A stretch of DNA of 64,000 nucleotides from Bacteroidales bacterium UBA1309 (GCA_002307185.1 DBTT01000027.1:62001-126000), one strand, 5' to 3'. Positions 12,921 to 22,608 are shown, numbered from the stretch's first letter. Numbers and translations: made by a program. The notes: generated by a model not told the origin, from the letters alone.

Positions 12921-15900
12921 ATGATATTGCAGGAATTGAGAGATAGGGCGTTAACCATTTATAATGAGACTGTTTCGAATATGAACAGCAACACCCGGAT
13001 AGGTTCGCTTTTCAGGGACTTGGCACAATGGGTTAACGATGCTTTTGTAGCAAGAGAATCGGGCAAGGGATTGATTTCTTCTGAAAAAGAATCTAAAATT
13101 CCGGCAGACACGACTTTAGAGTTGAATTCCAAGCTAGGTAAAGGCACATTCGCCGGATCAGCCAGCGACCTGAAAACCCTTATCGACAACCAATCTATCC
13201 GGGTTGGCAATGTTGAAACCAGCATTGACAATCTTGGCGATGCGGTAGGTCAACTGTCCATTGATGTCGATAGTAAGCTGGGGAAGGGAACATATACGGG
13301 GACCGCGGCAGACCTAAAAGCCAATATTGACTCAGAAGGAAGCGTCAGACTGGAAGCTGATTCCTTGGAGCGCACTCAGCGCATTGCTGCGGACAGCGCT
13401 TTATCCGCAGCCATTGCCTTGAAACTTGACAAAGGATCGTTCGCAGAGACAGCTGATTATTTAGCTGTAAAGGGTAATACAACAAAATCACTGGCGGAAG
13501 TGGAGGAGATGGCGATATCTGCGGATGAGAAAGCTGCTTCCAAGCTTTACAAAGGATCGTATACGGGGACCGCGGCAGACCTAAAAGCCAATATTGACTC
13601 GGAAGGAAGCGTCAGACTGGAAGCTGATTCCTTGGAGCGCACTCAGCGCATGGCTGCGGACAGCGCCTTATCCGCAGCCATCGCCTTGAAGCTTGACAAA
13701 GGATCGTTCGCAGAGACAGCTGATTATTTAGCCGTAAAGGGCGACACATCAAAATCATTGGCGGAGGTGGAGGAGATGGCGGTAACTGCGGATGAGAAAG
13801 CCGCTTCCAGGCTTGACAAGGGATCGTATCAGGGAACTGCCAGTGACCTGAAAGCCCTTATAGATAACCAATCCACTGAGTTAACCGCATTGGATTCGGG
13901 ATTGGATTCCCGCATACAGGACCTGATTAACGAGTCGGTTTCCAAGCCCTTTGTCGTGGAAAAGGAAGAAAGTATTGCCGGCACATACAATTTTCAGGGA
14001 GACCAGCTCAATATATACCAGAGAACTATAAAGATAATTGATCTCCCCACTGTCGGAAACACCTCGGCCTATATAATTTCAGAGGAACCCCTTGGCTATG
14101 GGCTTTTCCTGGATGTGGCGGCAATATCCCTGGCCACTGGGAAAAACCTTGCGGGGAAATTTTTCCCTAATAGTTACGAGATATCCAGCATTGAAGTGGA
14201 TAGCCAATTAAGGACGGTCCTGCATCTAAAATGCCTGTCTACCCCGAGCACGCCGGTATCGGCTTCAATTACCCTGCGCTATCTAAAATTCAATGGGGAT
14301 GTGATTGAATTTGATGTGGCATTGCCTGGGACTATCGATAAAAGTTCTGTGGAGTTGTCCATTCCCCAACTGAAGTTCAATAAAAAGATGGCGTTCAGCT
14401 ACGTGACGGATGACAGCTATTCTATTTACCAGTTTCTCTTTGCGGGAATAAACAAGCGTTATGTTGTCACCGACTGGTACAATGCCAGCGGTAATTCCCA
14501 ATTCTCATTCCACCTGAATGGACCAAGAAATGAAACCAATGCGGGTTACACCCCTGACAAGTTCCTGCAATGCACGGACGGGGCCGGAGTCATGCGCAGG
14601 TACGCGACAACCGTGTCCTGCTGGCCTGACAAGCTGAAAGACCAGGCTATCGGTCAAGACGTGGGTAAGTTCTGGCCGTGGATTTCTGAAAAGGAATTCA
14701 AGTATTTCTATGATTTTGGTTTTATGCTGGGCTATCACGACCTTATTGGCTACAACGATGACACGACCAATACGCAAGCGGCGTTTGATAAATGCGTCGC
14801 CGATACTGTGGCGCTATTCAAGTCTTATGCCGGGATCACGCCTAAAGTAATGGTAGAGCCAAACGGGGATCACGAGTATATTGATTTCTCACAAGGCAAT
14901 GCGACAATCCAGTTTATAACGGCCCAGAGCGGGGACAGCAGGATAAAAAAAGCTTATCCGTTCGCTAACGGATTTACGCTTGACAAAAAAGATATTACAA
15001 TTCAACGGATATTCGCCTATGGCAATGATCTTACGTGGGACACAACTGCGCCAGTGACAGCCGCCCCTCTGCCAGGATACGCTGCTGACCTGTTAAGCAT
15101 TCTTGCCGGTTTTAATTCGACTGCCGATATGTCTTCTGTTTATTGGTTGATCGGATCGGCCCACAGGAGTGGCCCCTGGGAGTTGAATTTGATAACGAAG
15201 GTACATGACCTGTATGGGGACGAAGCCCTGGACAACCTCTGGTTTCCAACGCTTGATGAGATGTACGAGTATTGGTTTATGAGAACCAATACATCGTCAG
15301 TAAAAACAATTACCCCTAATGGGCTCCATTTCAAAATGTATGTTCCTCAGATGCCGAATTTTCACTTTAGAGACATTTCGGTGCTTCTGTCTGGGATATC
15401 TGAAATGACAGGCATCTCAGTGACGTCATCCGATAACGTATATGGAACCTCGTCGGCTATAAACGACGGCAAATTGCTGATCAACCTCAATTTCGACCAA
15501 AAATTGATCGGTAGGACGGAAAAGCATGTGTCGGCTTTCGAGGCTAACCCGACGGGAGACTACCTGTATGACAATGCCGCTTATTTTGTTCAACAATTAA
15601 AGCCTGGCCTGAAAGAACCTTTTCAAGCAAGGCTGGATGCTTTGGCTGCGCCTCCTTCGATATCCGGGTTTTCGGTCAATGGCGGGGCAAGCTCCACCAA
15701 TACCCGGAATGTAACCCTTTCGATAACTTATACTGGAACTCTACCCACCCACTACATGGCCAGTGAGAATCCCAGCTTTTCCGGCGCCGAGTGGTTGTCA
15801 TGGACTGCAAATCCGGAATTTGTCCTAAGCGCAGGTTATGAAACCAAGACCGTTTATGTCAAGCTGAAAAATAATTTTGGAATAAGTGGTGTTGTGAACG

Positions 15901-17387
15901 ATTCCATCCAGGCGATAAGGCCAGCTTTAAGCTTGACTGGTATTCTAATCAACGGGGGGGCCGCCACAACGGGTAGCAGCCAGGTAAGCGTCGCTTTTGT
16001 ATTCAGCGGGTTACCCGATTATTATGCACTAACGGATGGGACTAACACTGTCGCCTGGACTGCCTTCAGTAATCCAGTAACATTTACTTTAAGTCCCGGA
16101 TATGGCGTGAAAACTGTTTCGGCACAACTGGACGACGGCGAGAATGAATCGGCCATAGTAACAGCGAGTATCGAAGTGGTTGACGTAAATACCCCGGTAT
16201 TGAACGGCATATCTATTAATAATGGTGATTCCTTCTCTGCCAGCGGTGTAGTCACGGTTAAGCCGAATATTACCAATAGCGCCACATTGTACCGGATAGG
16301 CACCGATCCCACCCTGTCCGGCTCGGCCTGGCTGGATTTAACGGGTTCCACCGTGTCTTTTAATTCTGGAGTCGCCAATGGCAACTTGACCGTCTATTTC
16401 CAGGTAAGTAACGGGGCCATTGAATCCGGCATAAAGTCATCAAGCATAACCATAAAGCCCCCGGTGGTGCTAAGCAGCATCTTGTTGAGTAATGGGGATA
16501 GTACCCTCGCAAGCCTTACAGTACCGGTAACGCTGACCATTGGAACCGGAACCCCTACCCATTACAGGATAGGGACATCGGGTGATTTAAGTTCTTATGG
16601 CTGGATACCTTGGGCAAGCAATACTTTTAACTACGCCGCTGGTGCAGTAGGGAATTTCACTTTGTATGCGCAGGTAAAGAATGAAGTCTCGGCCAGCAGC
16701 GTAGTAAGTGATTCCATAACGCTGACAGAACCTCCGGTAAAAGTGCTTTTGGCGTTCAACAACTCCAACAATACCTTGACCGGCGTAGTTGATGCAAAAT
16801 CAGGCGAAACTATAAACGAATTTGGTTATACGGCGTATACAGGTTACTCGGCTAAACAATTGATATCCTCGACCGGTTCCACACTGCCATCCTGGCTTGT
16901 GAACCTTAACAGTTCTTACTACGCCGCAAATGCCGTCTTTGCGGACGCTGGAACAAATTATTTCAGTAACGCGTCCAATGCCGCACAATCGGATACAGGC
17001 GCGCCGCATACACTCGCCAATTTCCTCAAGTGCTTTTCACCTAATGCGTTTACTGCATCAGGAACACGGAAAATGCGACTGTCGCTAATGCTGCCATCCG
17101 GGTCTTATAAAATACGGTTTTTTTGGAGTACATCGTCATCATTTAACGCTTCCACAGAAGCTATAAGAGCCGCATGTCATTACGGAATATTTCAAGGAGA
17201 AACGCAACTGGCTGTGTCTAATGGTGCGGGCGCTACTGGATTTACAGCGTTAAACACAACTGATTTTCACAATGAGATGGCATTTACAGTAACAGATGCC
17301 GCAACTCCAATAGACGTAGCGGCATGGAGTACTGTTAACAGCTACAGACCAGGTTGGAATTTAATAGAAATCACAAAATTGAGTTAG
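12921..17387 (+). CDS. Giant phage tail fibre with polysaccharide-deacetylase-like domain and Ig-like repeats
   Basis: A 1488-residue protein, by position and build the receptor-binding fibre. Residues 1-50 hold a conserved fibre N-terminus (LTIYNETVSNMNSNTRIGSLFRDL...). Residues about 70-330 are shaft repeats built on KGxYxGTAxDLKAxID, including an 89-residue unit present twice. From about 488 to 900 is a globular domain with FSYVTDDS (about 495), GYHDLIGYND (about 603) and EPNGDHEY (about 645), reminiscent of the motif order of NodB-type polysaccharide deacetylases. Four Ig-like repeats start near 913, 1005, 1093 and 1183 (pattern LxxIxINGG). The last ~215 residues form a separate C-terminal domain, probably the host-contact tip. 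I use the ATG at 12921; an in-frame TTG at 12909 overlaps the gene before. Confidence 0.75.
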   Translation: MILQELRDRALTIYNETVSNMNSNTRIGSLFRDLAQWVNDAFVARESGKGLISSEKESKIPADTTLELNSKLGKGTFAGSASDLKTLIDNQSIRVGNVETSIDNLGDAVGQLSIDVDSKLGKGTYTGTAADLKANIDSEGSVRLEADSLERTQRIAADSALSAAIALKLDKGSFAETADYLAVKGNTTKSLAEVEEMAISADEKAASKLYKGSYTGTAADLKANIDSEGSVRLEADSLERTQRMAADSALSAAIALKLDKGSFAETADYLAVKGDTSKSLAEVEEMAVTADEKAASRLDKGSYQGTASDLKALIDNQSTELTALDSGLDSRIQDLINESVSKPFVVEKEESIAGTYNFQGDQLNIYQRTIKIIDLPTVGNTSAYIISEEPLGYGLFLDVAAISLATGKNLAGKFFPNSYEISSIEVDSQLRTVLHLKCLSTPSTPVSASITLRYLKFNGDVIEFDVALPGTIDKSSVELSIPQLKFNKKMAFSYVTDDSYSIYQFLFAGINKRYVVTDWYNASGNSQFSFHLNGPRNETNAGYTPDKFLQCTDGAGVMRRYATTVSCWPDKLKDQAIGQDVGKFWPWISEKEFKYFYDFGFMLGYHDLIGYNDDTTNTQAAFDKCVADTVALFKSYAGITPKVMVEPNGDHEYIDFSQGNATIQFITAQSGDSRIKKAYPFANGFTLDKKDITIQRIFAYGNDLTWDTTAPVTAAPLPGYAADLLSILAGFNSTADMSSVYWLIGSAHRSGPWELNLITKVHDLYGDEALDNLWFPTLDEMYEYWFMRTNTSSVKTITPNGLHFKMYVPQMPNFHFRDISVLLSGISEMTGISVTSSDNVYGTSSAINDGKLLINLNFDQKLIGRTEKHVSAFEANPTGDYLYDNAAYFVQQLKPGLKEPFQARLDALAAPPSISGFSVNGGASSTNTRNVTLSITYTGTLPTHYMASENPSFSGAEWLSWTANPEFVLSAGYETKTVYVKLKNNFGISGVVNDSIQAIRPALSLTGILINGGAATTGSSQVSVAFVFSGLPDYYALTDGTNTVAWTAFSNPVTFTLSPGYGVKTVSAQLDDGENESAIVTASIEVVDVNTPVLNGISINNGDSFSASGVVTVKPNITNSATLYRIGTDPTLSGSAWLDLTGSTVSFNSGVANGNLTVYFQVSNGAIESGIKSSSITIKPPVVLSSILLSNGDSTLASLTVPVTLTIGTGTPTHYRIGTSGDLSSYGWIPWASNTFNYAAGAVGNFTLYAQVKNEVSASSVVSDSITLTEPPVKVLLAFNNSNNTLTGVVDAKSGETINEFGYTAYTGYSAKQLISSTGSTLPSWLVNLNSSYYAANAVFADAGTNYFSNASNAAQSDTGAPHTLANFLKCFSPNAFTASGTRKMRLSLMLPSGSYKIRFFWSTSSSFNASTEAIRAACHYGIFQGETQLAVSNGAGATGFTALNTTDFHNEMAFTVTDAATPIDVAAWSTVNSYRPGWNLIEITKLS
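13293..13826 (+). repeat. 267-bp near-identical tandem duplication in the fibre shaft
   Basis: Units 13293-13559 and 13560-13826 are almost identical in DNA sequence, with only scattered substitutions. Each encodes 89 residues beginning YTGTAADLKANIDSEGS. Partial relatives flank them (13140 and 13827). Such units allow fibre length change by recombination. Confidence 0.85.
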
Positions 17388-17412
17388 TATAAACATTTTA
17401 ATTTTATTTTTT

Positions 17413-18045
17413 ATGAAAACATTCAAGTGCCTACTTTGTGGCAAAATTTACACACAGCAGTCAGTACCCGACTCCTGTGAAGAGTGCGGGGCTGACGTTA
17501 CGGATTTCGAGGTTGTCGAAATCGAGGGCTTTAAAACATCAGGCAAGTGGCCCCCTATTGCCAATGATTTGATTTATTTCCCGGTATCAAATAGCTTTGG
17601 GGTGGTTTCATCAATAACCACGGGAGCAAACCCGCTCATCAATTTGAAAGCCCTAATCTACGACTATAGAGGCGAGACAGGCAACCTCGATATTCAACAA
17701 CCGGCATCTATTTCAGCGACAATTAGCAATGAAAACAAAATACCTGATTCACTATACCTGATCTTACGGGAAGCCTTGATTGAAAAGAATCTGAAATTGA
17801 ACTATTATTCAGGCAAAGTCGAATATAGCCCGGTAAGGCTTGCTTCAGGGAGTCATTATTACTTTATTAATGACAAGCTGGCATTGGAAGGGGCCACGGA
17901 TGACGGCTTATCCAGCGGTATCCATTCGCAAAGATTCGCCCAAGGTAATTATTTCCAAGATGCCTTGAAAATCAAGATAGCAGACAAGATATTGGCTAAT
18001 GTCCGGTCAAACGTTCAAAAGCATTCTGTTTCGGGTGTTTATTGA
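17413..18045 (+). CDS. Zinc-ribbon protein downstream of the tail fibre
   Basis: A 210-residue protein. The first 30 residues form a rubredoxin-like zinc ribbon (CLLCGKIY...CEECGADV, two CxxC pairs). The rest has no clear motif: a beta-rich middle (LIYFPVSNSFGVVSSITTGANPLINLKALIYDY) and a helical C-terminus (DALKIKIADKILANVRSNVQKHS). It lies 25 bp after the fibre and is the last gene before the integrase. Genes in this place often encode fibre-assembly chaperones or further tip proteins; that is only positional inference. Family not recognised. Confidence 0.5.
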   Translation: MKTFKCLLCGKIYTQQSVPDSCEECGADVTDFEVVEIEGFKTSGKWPPIANDLIYFPVSNSFGVVSSITTGANPLINLKALIYDYRGETGNLDIQQPASISATISNENKIPDSLYLILREALIEKNLKLNYYSGKVEYSPVRLASGSHYYFINDKLALEGATDDGLSSGIHSQRFAQGNYFQDALKIKIADKILANVRSNVQKHSVSGVY

Positions 18046-18076
18046 TTGCACCGGTTGATATAGGCGTGTGGCTGCC

Positions 18077-19276
18077 TTATAATCTCTTTGATTTTTCCAG
18101 GACAAAGCCCAAGGCCTTCGGGTCTGGCGCATGTGTATAGGTCTCGATCTCCTCGCTGTTAAGGTGACCGGTAATAGTCGAGATGAATAAATTGGAATAT
18201 CCCTGTTTCTTTAGGTCGGTTATCCCCGTGTCGCGGTATGAATAGAGTTTCATTTCTGTAGGCAGGTCGATGGCCGACCTCATTTTTATCCATTCCTTAT
18301 CTATGGCCCACGATTTGACTTTTGTCTTTCCGGGTTTAAGCCCCGTTGAAATCAAGTAATTGTTATCGGAATATTTTTCCAGATGCATATTCCTAATCAA
18401 TTCTGATAAATGTGGTGGAAGCAGGCACCATCTGGAGTGTGAGTTTTTAGTTTTGTCTCCAGGCAGATAAATGGCGTTCGACTCAAGGTGTATGTTTTTT
18501 AGTTGCGTTCGACATATCTCACTCGGCCGCATGAATGAATTATATACCAATCCGCAAATTAGTTCCATGACAGGATTATTTTGACGAAAGTAGGTGATAA
18601 TCTTATTGCTCCAATGCTCGGGAATAATCACCCGCTCCTTTTCCGTTTTCGCTTTTGGTTTGATTTTTTGAAAGACATTTTCACTGCAATAATTATTCTC
18701 CACCATCCATGCCCACAATGTGCGCAAAAATACCAGATAGTTGTTCCAAGTCCGTGGGCTTACCTCTTTTGTGCGGTAAACATAATCCAGGTATCGTTGA
18801 CCTGTTTCCTTATCGAACTTCGCAACTTGCATGCTTTCATTCTCTTTGCTGATCCATTCGGATAGCATTGAGAGTTGTGAACGATATGTTCTAATTGAAT
18901 CGTAACGAAGAATTTTGTTTTTATAATCCAGCTCCTTGTCGTTCATAAATGCCTTGAGTACGTCAGTCAGTTTATGAAATGTCTTTGAGTTTTCAAGATT
19001 CTTATATGGAGTCCATCCCGACTCAAGTTTTTCATTAATGGCATTACAGTAAGTTTTCCCCACTTTTCGTGCAGCCTGATCGTTACGCTGCCGTTTGCGT
19101 ATCTTCTGAAATTTGATTCGTTGGCGTTCCAATTTCCCAGTTATAGGATTCAGTATCCGATATTCGATGAGCCAACCCGAATTGAATTCACACAATGCCG
19201 CCGGTTCGAAGGTGATAAGGGGCAAATTGCCTATTTCTTTTAATAGGGATGTTTTGTGTTGTTGACGTATATTCAT
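18077..19276 (-). CDS. int: Tyrosine recombinase / phage integrase
   Basis: A 399-residue integrase of the phage type. The N-terminal part (1-90) contains an AP2-like arm-binding segment (GWLIEYRILNPITGKLERQR). The SAM-like core-binding domain spans about 97-200 and the catalytic domain about 215-395. Active-site residues are Arg250 (FMRPSEIC), Arg348 (YSYRDTGI), His371 (TGHLN) and Tyr380 (IETYTHA), the nucleophile. The box II His of the HxxR motif is a Tyr (Tyr345). It is transcribed away from the tRNA-Ser gene 140 bp upstream of it, and convergent with the fibre operon. It should integrate and excise the element at the tRNA 3' end. Confidence 0.93.
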   Translation of the reverse strand: MNIRQQHKTSLLKEIGNLPLITFEPAALCEFNSGWLIEYRILNPITGKLERQRIKFQKIRKRQRNDQAARKVGKTYCNAINEKLESGWTPYKNLENSKTFHKLTDVLKAFMNDKELDYKNKILRYDSIRTYRSQLSMLSEWISKENESMQVAKFDKETGQRYLDYVYRTKEVSPRTWNNYLVFLRTLWAWMVENNYCSENVFQKIKPKAKTEKERVIIPEHWSNKIITYFRQNNPVMELICGLVYNSFMRPSEICRTQLKNIHLESNAIYLPGDKTKNSHSRWCLLPPHLSELIRNMHLEKYSDNNYLISTGLKPGKTKVKSWAIDKEWIKMRSAIDLPTEMKLYSYRDTGITDLKKQGYSNLFISTITGHLNSEEIETYTHAPDPKALGFVLEKSKRL

Positions 19277-19325
19277 TTTTTTTTTAGCTCGATTGATAAA
19301 CCAGGCTAAAAATTAGACTTCATGT

Positions 19326-19344
19326 CAGTTCCGATTCAGTTCCG
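19326..19344. repeat. CAGTTCCG direct repeats, possible integrase arm sites
   Basis: CAGTTCCG occurs at 19326-19333 and 19337-19344, 11 bp apart, between the integrase start and the tRNA. One helical turn of spacing and this location suit arm-type binding sites of a tyrosine recombinase, but two short repeats may be chance. Confidence 0.35.
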
Positions 19345-19378
19345 TTTCCGTTTTTTTCACATACCTAAAAACGCAAAT

Positions 19379-19401
19379 AAGTCGCTGTTTATCAGCGACT
19401 T
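19379..19401. terminator. Hairpin terminator beyond tRNA-Ser
   Basis: A perfect 9-bp stem AAGTCGCTG / CAGCGACTT with a 5-base loop lies 15 bp past the tRNA 3' end. On the minus strand a T-rich tract (ATTTGCGTTTTT) follows, so it probably ends the tRNA transcript. Confidence 0.7.
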
Positions 19402-19415
19402 ATAACATTTTTTAG

Positions 19416-19502
19416 CAGAGAGGAAGAGATTCGAACTCTCGATACAGTTACCCGTATACTACCTTTCCAGGGTAGCTCCTTCAACCACTCGGACACCTCT
19501 CT
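19416..19502 (-). tRNA. tRNA-Ser (anticodon GGA)
   Basis: An 87-base cloverleaf on the minus strand: acceptor AGAGAGG pairs with CCTCTCT, discriminator G, D-loop GAGTGGTTGAAGG, anticodon loop CTGGAAA (GGA, reads UCC/UCU), a long variable arm typical of class II tRNAs (TATACGGGTAACTGTA), and the T arm GAGAGTTCGAATCTCTT. CCA is not encoded. Its 3' end is the probable integration site of the neighbouring element. Confidence 0.96.
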
Positions 19503-19572
19503 GTTTTGCGGATGCAAAGATAACATATATTTTGAGAAAAGCAATACTATATTTCTGCATGCCGCTTAATTT

Positions 19573-20706
19573 CTATTTTTCTTCCATCCTTTCACTTATC
19601 TCTTTCAGTGCCGCAATGAGTAATTTGTCCTTTCGCTTTCCTTGCGAAGCCACGCGGATGTGATAATTGTCCATCCCGGCTTTGTTGCTGCAATCGCGAA
19701 CATACAGGTGGTAGTCTTCGAGTAAAATATGTTGCAGGTCTGTGGCTGTGAGTCCGCATTCTATTTTAATCAAGACAAAGTTGCTGCCGGTGGGGTAGGT
19801 GAAAAATCCCTTGATATCCTTCAATTCGCTATACAAGAAACGAACATCCCTGATTACTTTCAAACGGGCGATCTGGTATTCTTTATCGGTATCCGCAAGT
19901 TGCGAAATAAAATATTCGGCGAGTGTGTTCACGTTCCACACCGGAGTGAGCTGGCGAAGACGTTTCAGCAAGTCTTGATTAGCCGTGCAGCAATATCCCA
20001 GACGAAGTCCCGGCACACCGCAGTGTTTGCTCATGGAGCGGACAATAATCACGTTTGGATGGTGTTTGATGTGCGGCAACAGGGTAGGGATGTCTTCCGA
20101 AGCAAAGTCCATAAACGATTCGTCCACGATAATCAGTCGCAAATGCTGCATGCGGTTGAGAAACAGAATCATGTCGTTGAGCGAAATCAATTGCCCGGTG
20201 GGATTTCCAGGGTTGATAATTAATGCTGAGGTGATTTCGTTTTTGTCAATCCATTCTGCATACTCGTCCAGGTTGAGCTGGTAATCTTTTTTCGGATTCA
20301 GTTGAAATAGTTGCGCCCATTCCAGTTTCTTCACTTTGTCGGTATATTCGCTGAAGGTGGGTATGGGTATGGCGAAATCGTCGATAAACTCCCGCTGGAT
20401 GATTGTTATCAGTTCCGAAGCGCCGTTGCCAATCAGGATGTATTCCGGATTCACATGCAGCACTTGGGCGAGTTGCTCCTGCAATTGGCGGGGATTGCTT
20501 GACGGATACGATTTTATCAGCATTGGAAGCCTCTCCTGAATTTTATTTATCAGGTGCTTGTCGGGATAATAGGGATTCGCTATAAAGCAAAAGTCGGTCA
20601 CTTTGGACAGCATCTCTTCTCCCACAATGTCCACGAGTGAAGGAGAATGAGATGTTTCATAAAATAAGTGGCGGTTTATCTTGAGTCGTTTCTTGGGATT
20701 CATCAT
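19573..20706 (-). CDS. PLP-dependent aminotransferase, HisC/CobD-like
   Basis: A 377-residue fold-type I PLP enzyme. Marks are GNGASELI (about 98-105), PGNPTG (about 166), DES for the PLP-ring Asp and SMSKHCGVPGLRLGY with the Schiff-base Lys near 228. The family includes histidinol-phosphate aminotransferase and L-threonine-O-3-phosphate decarboxylase (CobD); sequence alone does not choose between them, and neither his nor cob genes adjoin. The gene stands alone between the tRNA and fumarase. Two ATGs open the frame; either start gives the same product within one residue. Confidence 0.8.
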   Translation of the reverse strand: MMNPKKRLKINRHLFYETSHSPSLVDIVGEEMLSKVTDFCFIANPYYPDKHLINKIQERLPMLIKSYPSSNPRQLQEQLAQVLHVNPEYILIGNGASELITIIQREFIDDFAIPIPTFSEYTDKVKKLEWAQLFQLNPKKDYQLNLDEYAEWIDKNEITSALIINPGNPTGQLISLNDMILFLNRMQHLRLIIVDESFMDFASEDIPTLLPHIKHHPNVIIVRSMSKHCGVPGLRLGYCCTANQDLLKRLRQLTPVWNVNTLAEYFISQLADTDKEYQIARLKVIRDVRFLYSELKDIKGFFTYPTGSNFVLIKIECGLTATDLQHILLEDYHLYVRDCSNKAGMDNYHIRVASQGKRKDKLLIAALKEISERMEEK

Positions 20707-20926
20707 TTATAGATTAGATAATTCAAATTTATAAAAAAGATTGGTTCGTTGGCCTTTTTAGATTAACAATTAAATAAGCATTTGCAGTTTATTGGGCGAT
20801 TGAGTGGGCAAGCTTGAGTTTAGGACAAAGAATGTATGGCCTTTCGCAGAAAAAATGTCGTCGTGAAAGACTTCACACCACCCTCTTTTTTCGGGCAATT
20901 TATCCTTTTCTATCGGTATATTTTTT

Positions 20927-20934
20927 TACTTTTG
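20927..20934 (+). promoter_or_regulatory. -7 promoter element of the fumarase gene
   Basis: TACTTTTG matches the Bacteroidota -7 consensus TAnnTTTG, 36 bp before the ATG. The -33 TTTG is degenerate (CTTTTC at about 20905). Confidence 0.55.
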
Positions 20935-20970
20935 CAGAGAGAAAATATCTATCAACTATAAATAAACATT

Positions 20971-22608
20971 ATGCCAACACCTCCGTTTAAGTATCAGGAA
21001 ATGTTCCCGCTGGGAAAAGATACTACCGAATACTATTTGTTGTCAAAAGACTATGTTTCTACAGTTAATTTTGAAGGTAATGAAATCCTGAAAGTAGCTC
21101 CCGATGCTCTTACGCTATTGGCTCAGCACGCTTTCCACGACGTGGAATTTCTCCTTCGGCCCGAACACCAACGTCAAGTCGCCAAAATCCTGACCGATCC
21201 CGAAGCAAGCGACAACGACAAATATGTGGCGCTTACCTTCTTGCGCAATGCTGAAATTTCGGCCAAAGGAATCCTCCCTTTTTGTCAAGACACAGGAACT
21301 GCCACCATCGTAGGCAAAAAAGGAAACAATGTGTGGACCGAAGGCAATGACGAAGAAGCCCTCTCGCACGGGGTTTACAACACTTTCGTCCAGGACAACC
21401 TTCGTTATTCCCAGAATGCGCCTTTGGACATGTACAAGGAGGTGAATACCGGCTGCAACCTGCCCGCTCAAATCGATTTGCTTGCCGTGAAAGGCAGCGA
21501 ATACAAGTTTTTGTTTGTGGCAAAAGGGGGTGGTTCGGCCAACAAAACGTATTTGTATCAGGAAACCAAAGCTTTGCTCACTCCGGGAAAGCTTGAAAAT
21601 TTCTTGATCGAAAAGATGAAAACTTTGGGAACGGCAGCTTGCCCTCCCTACCACATAGCTTTCTGTATCGGTGGCACATCGGCAGAAACGAATCTCAAAA
21701 CCGTAAAATTAGCATCAACGAAGTATTACGATCACCTTCCTACTTCAGGAAACGAACTGGGTCATGCTTTCCGCGATGTGGAATTGGAACAAAGATTGCT
21801 TAAAGCGGCCCAGGAGCTTGGCTTAGGTGCCCAATTTGGCGGAAAGTATTTCGCCCACGACATCCGTGTGGTGCGTATGCCTCGCCACGGCGCTTCTTGT
21901 CCTGTGGGAATGGGAGTTTCTTGCTCTGCCGACCGAAATATCAAAGGCAAAATCAACCAAGAGGGCATCTGGTTGGAAAAAATGGAAGACAATCCTGGTG
22001 CATTGATCCCCGATGAATTCCGTCAACAAGGGGAAGGAAATGCTGTGAAAATCAACCTGAATCGCCCCATGGCTGAAATTCTCGCTGAATTGAGCAAATA
22101 CCCCGTTTCTACACGTCTTTCCCTTTCTGGAACCATCATAGTTGGCCGCGACATTGCTCATGCCAAGCTCAAAGAACGTTTAGACAACGGCGAAGGTCTT
22201 CCTCAGTATGTGAAAGACCATCCTATATTCTACGCTGGTCCAGCTAAAACTCCTGCCGGATATGCTTCCGGTTCGATGGGGCCAACCACTGCGGGACGTA
22301 TGGATTCGTATGTGGATGAATTCCAAGCCAATGGTGGCAGCTTGATTATGTTGGCTAAAGGAAACCGCAGCCAGCAAGTGACAGATGCTTGCCACAAACA
22401 TGGCGGTTTTTATTTGGGAAGTATTGGTGGCCCTGCCGCTGTGCTTTCTCAAAACAGCATCAAGAGCCTCGAATGTCTCGAATATCCAGAGTTGGGAATG
22501 GAGGCTATCTGGAAGATCGAGGTGGAGGATTTCCCAGCATTTATTTTAGTGGATGACAAAGGAAACGACTTCTTTCAGCAGATCAAACCGACAAATTGTT
22601 CTTGCTAA
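20971..22608 (+). CDS. fumA: Class I (iron-sulfur) fumarate hydratase
   Basis: A 545-residue fused class I fumarase, which interconverts fumarate and malate in the TCA/reductive succinate pathway using an oxygen-sensitive [4Fe-4S] cluster. The N-terminal alpha part has FCQDTGT (cluster Cys near 108) and [12 protein letters not shown]; the C-terminal beta part has [17 protein letters not shown] and [12 protein letters not shown]. The length and both halves match single-chain enterobacterial FumA/FumB. It is monocistronic: its own promoter at 20927 and a strong terminator at 22631. In fermentative Bacteroidales this enzyme feeds fumarate to fumarate reductase. Confidence 0.95.
   Translation: MPTPPFKYQEMFPLGKDTTEYYLLSKDYVSTVNFEGNEILKVAPDALTLLAQHAFHDVEFLLRPEHQRQVAKILTDPEASDNDKYVALTFLRNAEISAKGILPFCQDTGTATIVGKKGNNVWTEGNDEEALSHGVYNTFVQDNLRYSQNAPLDMYKEVNTGCNLPAQIDLLAVKGSEYKFLFVAKGGGSANKTYLYQETKALLTPGKLENFLIEKMKTLGTAACPPYHIAFCIGGTSAETNLKTVKLASTKYYDHLPTSGNELGHAFRDVELEQRLLKAAQELGLGAQFGGKYFAHDIRVVRMPRHGASCPVGMGVSCSADRNIKGKINQEGIWLEKMEDNPGALIPDEFRQQGEGNAVKINLNRPMAEILAELSKYPVSTRLSLSGTIIVGRDIAHAKLKERLDNGEGLPQYVKDHPIFYAGPAKTPAGYASGSMGPTTAGRMDSYVDEFQANGGSLIMLAKGNRSQQVTDACHKHGGFYLGSIGGPAAVLSQNSIKSLECLEYPELGMEAIWKIEVEDFPAFILVDDKGNDFFQQIKPTNCSC

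Larger units (their letters stand above)
1..19416. mobile_element. Right-hand part of an integrated prophage / phage-derived island ending at tRNA-Ser
   Basis: The block starts outside the window and ends at the 3' end of a tRNA-Ser gene, the usual target of tyrosine recombinases; an integrase gene lies about 140 bp inside that end. It carries a repressor, a run of small overlapping genes, holin, amidase, spanin-like genes and a tail fibre, preceded by AT-rich cargo (methyltransferase, kinase/receiver/protease genes, HIRAN protein). Everything to the right is ordinary chromosomal housekeeping. No terminase, portal, capsid or tape-measure gene is visible, so the structural genes either lie further left or have been lost. 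I found no second copy of the tRNA 3' end, so the left attachment site is not in view. The right edge is inferred from tRNA position only. Confidence 0.7.

Noticed and set aside
19573..20706. Definite CobD or HisC assignment
   Set aside because: No his or cob neighbours and both families share the visible motifs; kept as a general aminotransferase.
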